Positions 56,948 to 64,000 of a stretch of 64,000 bases of DNA are shown here, piece after piece. The translations under genes were made by a program, and so were the position numbers. The stretch is from Chitinophagales bacterium (GTDB taxonomy: Bacteria; Bacteroidota; Bacteroidia; Chitinophagales; Chitinophagaceae). Under the pieces are notes generated by a model. The model was not told where the DNA came from. It saw only the letters and a program-made list of their open reading frames with translations, and did no database searches. The stretch covers positions 1-64,000 of the forward strand of contig JANXQO010000027.1 of NCBI GenBank assembly GCA_025353485.1, in the 5' to 3' direction. The stretch's first letter is position 1, and the number at the start of each line of letters is the position of its first letter.

Positions 56948-59149
56948 ATGATGTACTTCGTAAAAAGATTGAATTTACTACTTATCACAACCGGAATTTC
57001 GCTTATCTCTTTTTCACAATTCCGCCCAAAAGAAGTTAACTGGACTGCGGATGGTGGCTTTACAGCGTTTAAAGACGGTAATATTGTACAAACAGATCTG
57101 ACAACATTTTCAGAAAATATTCTTGTAAAAAAGGAACAGCTTATCCCGATAGCTATCGGGACGGGAAATACAAAAGCACTGTCGTTTGATATTTATAAAT
57201 TCTCTGAGGATAACACCAAACTTCTTATCTACACAAATACAGCAAAAGTTTGGCGCTACAATACACGAGGTGATTATTGGGTACTTGATATTCCATCCAA
57301 TAAATTAATACAACTCGGTAAAGGAAGGCCATCGCAATCTTTAATGTTTGCAAAACTTTCTCCTGATAATAAAAAAGCAGCGTATGTAAGTGAGCATAAT
57401 ATTTATGCAGAAGATCTTTCAACACATCAGATAACTCAACTAACAAAAGACGGCACACGAAAATTTATTAACGGCACTTTTGATTGGGTGTATGAAGAAG
57501 AGTTTGATTGCAGAGATGGTTTTAGATGGAGCCCCGACAGCAAATCAATTGCCTTTTGGCAGGTGAATGCAAATAAAATAAGAGATTATTTTATGTTGAA
57601 CACTACTGACTCTGTGTACTCAAGAGTTATCCCTGTTGAATATCCGAAAGTTGGCGAACCACCTTCACCTGTGCGTATTGGCGTAATAACTGTAAGTAAT
57701 GGAAATATAAAATGGATGAATATCCCGGGAGACCCCCAACAGAATTATCTGCCACGCATGCAATGGGCAGCAAATTCAAATGAATTAATAGTACAACAAC
57801 TTAACCGCAAACAAAACCAGAGCAAATTATTTTATTGCAGCATAGCAGATGGAAGCAGCAAAGATTTTTATAACGAAAGTGATAAAGCCTGGGTTGATGT
57901 AAGAAATATTTGGGATGATGAAGACCCTGCGGGATGGAAATGGATAAATAACGGCAAAGAATTTTTATGGGTATCAGAAAAAGATGGATGGAGACATATT
58001 TACAGAGTAAGCCGTGATGGTAAAAAAGAAACGCTGCTTACAAAAGGTAATTATGATATTGATAAAACAAAAGGCATTGACGAAAAAAATAATTATGTCT
58101 ACTTTACGGCTTCACCAAATAATGCAACCCAATTATATTTATACAGAACAAAACTTGATGGCGGGGGCAATTTAGAATTGGTATCACAGAAAAATTTATT
58201 GGGCACACATGATTATACTATTTCTCCGGATACAAAATTTGCGGTACATACTTTTTCTAATTATAAAACTCCTTCTGCCTATGAATGGATTTCATTACCC
58301 GATAATAAACCGCTTAATGAAAGCATGAGTATAGTAAACACAATGCGGGTTGATGAAAATAACAGGACGGAATATTTTACAATTACAACACAAGATAATA
58401 TTACCGTAGACGGATGGATGATAAAGCCGGCAAATTTTGACAGCACAAAAAAATATCCTGTAGTTTTTCATGTGTACACTGAGCCTGCTGCGTCAACAGT
58501 AAATGATACTTATGGCACACAAAAAAATGATCTATATGATGGTGATATGAGTGAAGCAGGATACTTTCAGGTATCGCTGGATAACCGCGGCACGCCTTCA
58601 TTAAAAGGCGCAGCATGGCGCAAATCTATTTATAGAAAAATTGGTGTTCTTAATATTCACGACCAGGCAATGGCGGCAAAAAAATTTTTGGATAAACCTT
58701 ATTTTGATAAAGAACGTGTTGCCGTTTATGGATGGAGCGGAGGTGGCGCTGCTACATTAAATTTATTGTTTCAGCATCCTGAAATTTATAAAACAGGAAT
58801 TGCCGTTGCAGCCATTACCAACGAATTAAATTATGACAATATCTACACTGAAAGATATATGGGCCTGCCCCAGGAAAATATGGAAGATTATGTAAGAGCA
58901 TCCCCAAATACGTATGCTAAAAATTTGCAGGGAAATTTATTATACATTCATGGTACCGGGGATGACAATGTTCAATATGATAATGCAGAAATGCTTTTAA
59001 ATGAATTAATAAAATACAACAAGCTTTTTCAATTCATGCCATACCCCAACAGAACGCATAGTTTAAGAGAAGGGGAAGGAACAAGAAAACATTTATCAAC
59101 TTTGTATACTGATTATTTAAGAAGGTATTGCCCCGGTGGTGGACGATAA
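56948..59149 (+). CDS. S9 family peptidase (DPP IV-like)
   Basis: DPPIV N-terminal propeller; VAVYGWSGGGAATLNLLFQHPEIYKTGIAVA; GTGDDNVQYDNAEML. Confidence 0.93.
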   Translation: MMYFVKRLNLLLITTGISLISFSQFRPKEVNWTADGGFTAFKDGNIVQTDLTTFSENILVKKEQLIPIAIGTGNTKALSFDIYKFSEDNTKLLIYTNTAKVWRYNTRGDYWVLDIPSNKLIQLGKGRPSQSLMFAKLSPDNKKAAYVSEHNIYAEDLSTHQITQLTKDGTRKFINGTFDWVYEEEFDCRDGFRWSPDSKSIAFWQVNANKIRDYFMLNTTDSVYSRVIPVEYPKVGEPPSPVRIGVITVSNGNIKWMNIPGDPQQNYLPRMQWAANSNELIVQQLNRKQNQSKLFYCSIADGSSKDFYNESDKAWVDVRNIWDDEDPAGWKWINNGKEFLWVSEKDGWRHIYRVSRDGKKETLLTKGNYDIDKTKGIDEKNNYVYFTASPNNATQLYLYRTKLDGGGNLELVSQKNLLGTHDYTISPDTKFAVHTFSNYKTPSAYEWISLPDNKPLNESMSIVNTMRVDENNRTEYFTITTQDNITVDGWMIKPANFDSTKKYPVVFHVYTEPAASTVNDTYGTQKNDLYDGDMSEAGYFQVSLDNRGTPSLKGAAWRKSIYRKIGVLNIHDQAMAAKKFLDKPYFDKERVAVYGWSGGGAATLNLLFQHPEIYKTGIAVAAITNELNYDNIYTERYMGLPQENMEDYVRASPNTYAKNLQGNLLYIHGTGDDNVQYDNAEMLLNELIKYNKLFQFMPYPNRTHSLREGEGTRKHLSTLYTDYLRRYCPGGGR

Positions 59150-59159
59150 ATTTTTTGTG

Positions 59160-61820
59160 ATGAAAAAACTAATTGCTTTATCATCTTATATTATATGTAT
59201 TGCCTTTTTATTTTCATTCGATAAAAAAAATGAAAGCCAAACATGGATAAGAATAAACCAGCTTGGCTATACACCGCAGGGAATTAAAGTTGCCGTGTGG
59301 TGCAGTAAAAATGAAACAGGCATTTCAACTTTCTCATTGATAGATTCTGCAACCGGTAAAATAGTTTTCACAAACAGTGCAGAAAAAAATTTTGGTGCTT
59401 ACGGTCCATTTAAAAGTACATGCCGCTTACATTTTACTTCTTATAAAAAACCGGGAGTTTATTATTTAAAGGCGGGTAATTCAGTTTCTCCTGTTTTTAA
59501 AATTGATAAAGATATTTACAAAGGCAGCGCAGATTTTTGTTTGCAATACATGCGCCAGCAACGGAGTGGTTTCAACCCATATTTAAAAGACAGTTGCCAT
59601 ACGCATGATGGATATGTGCTGTATGGTGAGCAGGCAGGAATAAAAGACAGCACACATATTGATGTAAGCGGTGGCTGGCACGATGCTTCAGATTATTTAC
59701 AATACTCTTCTACATCCGCAAATGCAACGTATCATTTACTGATGGCTTACCGTGATTTTAAAAATGTTTTCTCTGACGAAAAATTAGCGAACGGATTAGA
59801 TGGAAAAAACGGAATTGCTGATGTTCTTGATGAAGCAAAGTGGGGCCTGGACTGGCTTTTAAAGATGCATCCAAAAGATAATTGGATGTTCAACCAAATC
59901 GCTGATGACCGCGATCACATGGGAATGCGCATCCCTAAAGAAGATTCTTTTTATGGAAAAGGATATGAACGCCCTGTTTATTTTATAAATGGCAAGCCAC
60001 AACAAAGAGGGAAATTTTTAAACAACACAACAGGTACAAGTTCTACAGCTGCAAAGTTTGCAAGTGCATTTGCGTTGGGTGCTGCGCTGTTTGAAAAAAA
60101 AGATTCAATTGAAAGCTTTGGATTAGGATTAAAATCTTTATCAGCTTACACGTTTGCTACAAAAAAATATGGCGTTACACAAACAGTTTCCGTAAGGTCA
60201 CCTTACATCTATGCCGAAGATAATTGGGTTGATGATCTTGAGCTTTCATTTGCAATTATTCAAAAAGTATTTATCACAGAAGATCCAATAATAATTGAAC
60301 AAGGATTGATAATTAAAGATCTTGATGTTAATTCAGGAGTGGAAATAAGTCACATAAAAAAACCAGATAATTCATTTTTAGATTCAGCATACAAATATGC
60401 ATTGCTCGAACCGATCACTCCATGGCTTGGTGCAGATACAGCAAAACATTATCAATGGTATCCTTTTATAAATCTTGGTCATTATGAATTAGCAAAACAA
60501 TTAAAAGATAAAAGGCGAGATACCATCATTGGATTTTATAAAAAAGGAATTGAACGTGTTTGGGACAAAGCAAAGAGCAATGCATTTTACAGAGGTGTAC
60601 CTTTTATCTGGTGCAGCAATAATCTTACAACATCATTTGCTATTCAATGTTATTGGTACCGCGAGTTAACCAACGATAAAACTTTTGAAGAATTTGAACA
60701 GGCAAATATTGACTGGTTGTTTGGTTGCAATCCCTGGGGAACAAGCATGGTGTATGGTTTGCCGTCATGGGGCGATACGCCTGTTGATCCGCATTCTGCT
60801 TTTACGCACTTAAAAAATTATCCGATAAATGGCGGACTTGTTGACGGCCCTGTGTACACAAGCATCTATAAAAGTCTTATTGGCATTACTTTAAAAGATG
60901 CAGATGAATATGCAGATTTTCAAAGTGATCTTGCAGTGTACCATGATGATTATGGAGACTACAGCACAAATGAACCAACGATGGATGGAACTGCATCGTT
61001 GATTTATTTATTGGCTGCTAAGGAAGCAAAAGTAGCCCCTTCTAAATCTCCCTGGAAAGAAAAAGCCCCCTCTAAATCTCCCCCGGTGGAGGAGACTTCC
61101 GCAGCCTCTTTAGATAAGAAATTTTCTTACGATCAGGGAGCAATTGTTCGTGGAAATCTTTCTAAGAAAAATATTGCTTTGGTTTTTACTGCGGATGAAT
61201 TCGGAGATGGGGGAAATATTATTCTAAAAACTTTGCAAAAACAAAATATAAAAGCGTCTTTCTTTTTTACAGGAAGATTTTATCGCAATCCTGTTTATAA
61301 AAATGTGATCACTCAATTAAAACAACAGGGACATTATTTAGGTCCGCACAGTGATCAGCATTTACTTTATTGCGACTGGACAAAGAGAGACAGCCTTCTT
61401 GTAACAAAAGATGAATTCACTAAAGATTTAAATGCATGTTTACATTCTATTGAAAAATATGGAATAAAAAATTCTGCAATAAAATATTTTATTCCTCCTT
61501 ATGAATGGTACAATGACAGTATTGCCACATGGACAAAGCAAATGGGGATACAATTGATAAATTATTCTCCCGGTACAAAAAGCACTGCAGATTACACAAC
61601 TCCTGATATGAAAAATTACAGGAGCTCAAACGAAATATATCAATCAATACTTGATAAAGAAAAACAGGATGCCAATGGATTGAATGGATTTATTTTATTG
61701 ATACATTTTGGAACCGACCCAAAGAGAACAGATAAATTTTATAGTCGTTTAGGTGAGCTAATAACTATGCTAAAGCAAAAGGGATATAAGTTTACTTTAC
61801 TTCCAGAACTATTAAAGTGA
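59160..61820 (+). CDS. GH9 glycoside hydrolase fused to a polysaccharide deacetylase (NodB/CE4-like) domain
   Basis: CelD_N-like N-term IRINQLGYTPQGIKVAVW; GH9 HIDVSGGWHDASDYLQY...DPHSAFTHLKNYPINGGLVDGPVY; C-term ALVFTADEFGDGGNIILKTLQKQNIKASFFFTGRFY...GPHSDQHLLYCDW. Confidence 0.88.
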   Translation: MKKLIALSSYIICIAFLFSFDKKNESQTWIRINQLGYTPQGIKVAVWCSKNETGISTFSLIDSATGKIVFTNSAEKNFGAYGPFKSTCRLHFTSYKKPGVYYLKAGNSVSPVFKIDKDIYKGSADFCLQYMRQQRSGFNPYLKDSCHTHDGYVLYGEQAGIKDSTHIDVSGGWHDASDYLQYSSTSANATYHLLMAYRDFKNVFSDEKLANGLDGKNGIADVLDEAKWGLDWLLKMHPKDNWMFNQIADDRDHMGMRIPKEDSFYGKGYERPVYFINGKPQQRGKFLNNTTGTSSTAAKFASAFALGAALFEKKDSIESFGLGLKSLSAYTFATKKYGVTQTVSVRSPYIYAEDNWVDDLELSFAIIQKVFITEDPIIIEQGLIIKDLDVNSGVEISHIKKPDNSFLDSAYKYALLEPITPWLGADTAKHYQWYPFINLGHYELAKQLKDKRRDTIIGFYKKGIERVWDKAKSNAFYRGVPFIWCSNNLTTSFAIQCYWYRELTNDKTFEEFEQANIDWLFGCNPWGTSMVYGLPSWGDTPVDPHSAFTHLKNYPINGGLVDGPVYTSIYKSLIGITLKDADEYADFQSDLAVYHDDYGDYSTNEPTMDGTASLIYLLAAKEAKVAPSKSPWKEKAPSKSPPVEETSAASLDKKFSYDQGAIVRGNLSKKNIALVFTADEFGDGGNIILKTLQKQNIKASFFFTGRFYRNPVYKNVITQLKQQGHYLGPHSDQHLLYCDWTKRDSLLVTKDEFTKDLNACLHSIEKYGIKNSAIKYFIPPYEWYNDSIATWTKQMGIQLINYSPGTKSTADYTTPDMKNYRSSNEIYQSILDKEKQDANGLNGFILLIHFGTDPKRTDKFYSRLGELITMLKQKGYKFTLLPELLK

Positions 61821-61828
61821 AAATAAAA

Positions 61829-64000
61829 TTACAGTCCTAATTCTTCAATGCAGCAATCGGTTAATAATTTTAGAACTACTTTCTGCAATTCTTCCATTGC
61901 TATTTTTGTTAGTTCTGAGGTTCCCAATAAAGGACCTACTTCAGCATCCCCATTACTTAGCTGCCATGCCTTCTTATAAACATCATCAAGGTTTTTGTGT
62001 TTCAGATATTCGTATACAAGAATCCGGCATTTATCATGCCCAAGCCGATCTTCAAATAGTCTGCGGAACTTATGCTGTTGTGTTTCGTAGCTTTTATCAA
62101 TTGCCCATCCATAGCTGTCAACAAGGTATCCAAAGTAAGCCGTGAATAATTTTAATATCGGGAAGTCTTCAGCTAATTTTTCCAGCTGCTCATGAATACG
62201 TTTTAAAATGATCTTGAATTTCTCTGTTCTGTCTCTTTCATTTTTTGTTTCACTAAAAATTTTTTCAAGATCATCTTTTACTTGAAGCCATTTATCTACT
62301 TCTTTTTTAAACTTGTCAAATTGTTTTAAAGGCCCGATGATGCCATCAATAATGCTGCGCAAAGAATCGGTAATATCTTTGTAACGGTCCTTTGTAAGTA
62401 TATCTCCATACTCTGAAGCTTTCTTTACATTCTCTCCTAATTTTTGTATTTGCTTTTTTAATTTTAAAACAGTTTCTATCATCCCGGCTTCTTCTTTTGT
62501 TTTGGCTTGTGTTCTTAAAAATTCTTCACAATCCCTGCGTCTCATTGCCCTTGCTGAATCATCACGCAGTGTTTGTTTTTCAAGCTCCTTTTCTGTTTCT
62601 TCTTCTTCTTTTTGTATCAGCCTTTGCAGTTCTGCGGCTTTGCGATCCTGTTCCTGCTTTGCCCGGTAAGCTTCTTCACTGATCTTTCGCTGCTCTTCCC
62701 AATTTTTATCTACCTGCCTCTGTGCATCGTCTGCTTGTTTTTTTATTCCTTCTTCAACTCCTTTTTTATAATTCACCAGCCGGTTAAAATCATCCCATAA
62801 TTTAGGTTGCGGACAATCTGCCATCATTTGTTCTAACATGTTGTCTGCATTACAAACATCAGGATGTTGTTTACAAAACCGCACAAGTACATCCAAAGCG
62901 CCGCGTAATTGCCTGCATATTTCTGCCATGTCTGCATTTATAAATCCATATTCAAGTATTGCATTTTTTCCTTTCCGAAGAGTTTCTTTTGCCTGTTGTA
63001 ATTCTTTCGAGATCCTGTCACAATCAGCTTTTGCCTGGTCTATATCACCGGGTATTTCTTTTAGTCTTTTACTAATTTCATCACGTCTCTTTTGCAGATC
63101 CTTAATTTTATTTTTTGCTTCAGAAACTGTTTTTAAACATTGGGCAGGTAGGCCGCCAACATCAACTCCGTTTTTTACGGCTGCATATCCATAACCAAAT
63201 ACACCGTTTTTGCTGCTGGTATGTCCTGCATAATCGTAACCTGCATTTTTAAAACAATCCAAAATGGATTGTACAGCATCTGACTGTTGCTGTTCAATTT
63301 CCGGCAATTCTTTTTGCAGATCTTTTTGTTCCTGTTGCAATGCCTGCAAATGATCCTGGCAGGCTTTCAATGCGGCTTCCAGGTCTGCCACTCTTTTTTT
63401 CAGCTCATCTACATCTGGTAATTCAGGAACTTTTTTTTGAAACCGTTTTAGTGAATCGGTTAATTTAGTTAGCGTATCTCCATACACTTTTGGTAATGTT
63501 TCCAGCACAGCATCAATGTATGCAAGCTCATTATAATAACCTGTCTTAACTCTCAGGATAGAATCGAGCCGTCTTTTTTCAGGATAGCTATCATAATTTC
63601 TCCTGTTATCATTATCAATTATGCGTTGCAAATTATCAATGGAATCTTTTATGCGTTGTATGCGCCTGCGATATTCATTAATAAGTGGATTTGTTATGCC
63701 ACTAAAATTGATTGAAGGAATTACAACAGTTTGCTGCATTAAGGAAGAATAATTATTCCCACCGTATGCTGTTGCATTTATATTGTAAACTCCCGGCTGT
63801 ACTGAGTTTTGAGGCAATGAAAATGTTTTACCTCTACCGGGAAAACTATCAATGCTAATAATATGATTTTCTTTTTTTTGTGGAGTAGTATAACTGTAAA
63901 CCACCATGCTTATGTTATTTGTGGGATCCGTTTCCGTTTTAATGGAAATAGTTTTATCCTTTACTGAAGTATTAATAAGCCATCCATCAGGTATGGTATC
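61829..64000 (-). CDS. Large coiled-coil secreted/structural protein, partial (5' end outside the window)
   Basis: Frame stays open from the listed ATG (63907) to the window edge; long heptad-rich region; no enzymatic domain recognised. Confidence 0.75.
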   Translation of the reverse strand, partial: DTIPDGWLINTSVKDKTISIKTETDPTNNISMVVYSYTTPQKKENHIISIDSFPGRGKTFSLPQNSVQPGVYNINATAYGGNNYSSLMQQTVVIPSINFSGITNPLINEYRRRIQRIKDSIDNLQRIIDNDNRRNYDSYPEKRRLDSILRVKTGYYNELAYIDAVLETLPKVYGDTLTKLTDSLKRFQKKVPELPDVDELKKRVADLEAALKACQDHLQALQQEQKDLQKELPEIEQQQSDAVQSILDCFKNAGYDYAGHTSSKNGVFGYGYAAVKNGVDVGGLPAQCLKTVSEAKNKIKDLQKRRDEISKRLKEIPGDIDQAKADCDRISKELQQAKETLRKGKNAILEYGFINADMAEICRQLRGALDVLVRFCKQHPDVCNADNMLEQMMADCPQPKLWDDFNRLVNYKKGVEEGIKKQADDAQRQVDKNWEEQRKISEEAYRAKQEQDRKAAELQRLIQKEEEETEKELEKQTLRDDSARAMRRRDCEEFLRTQAKTKEEAGMIETVLKLKKQIQKLGENVKKASEYGDILTKDRYKDITDSLRSIIDGIIGPLKQFDKFKKEVDKWLQVKDDLEKIFSETKNERDRTEKFKIILKRIHEQLEKLAEDFPILKLFTAYFGYLVDSYGWAIDKSYETQQHKFRRLFEDRLGHDKCRILVYEYLKHKNLDDVYKKAWQLSNGDAEVGPLLGTSELTKIAMEELQKVVLKLLTDCCIEELGL

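Overview
A ~64 kb window from a Bacteroidota chromosome. Chitinophagaceae-like is my inference from gene content, codon use and repeat vocabulary. Most of it is ordinary core genome: ald/tsaE, recQ, ruvB, dinB, rimM, a rpoD-type sigma factor, ffh, rpsP, upp, anmK, ade, trmD, pseudouridine synthases, peptidases, BNR and DUF5916-like proteins, and a GH9/polysaccharide-deacetylase fusion. No rRNA, tRNA or CRISPR array was recognised. Four places deserve attention. (1) The 0-3.4 kb accessory edge has transposon remnants, a truncated DUF1801 gene and a TIR-linker-TM-FISUMP protein. (2) A ~1.1 kb pocket next to rimM is bracketed by two ~83%-identical copies of the rimM 3' end. It holds two toxin-antitoxin modules that each keep the antitoxin but have a broken toxin: HEPN cut to 10 codons, and a RelE/ParE-like toxin with two in-frame TGA codons. 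(3) A ~130-142 bp palindromic repeat with 18 bp inverted ends occurs at least twice. One copy supplies the only visible start codon (GTG) of the copper ATPase gene and sits beside a duplicated, dead copy of that gene's 5' end. (4) Many short, unrelated repeats (palindromes and 'word' repeats) lie in frame inside conserved genes (copA, ade, anmK, rluB-like, rluA-like, S9 peptidase, GH9 fusion). copA alone carries five. All calls come from reading the sequence and translations; no database search was run.
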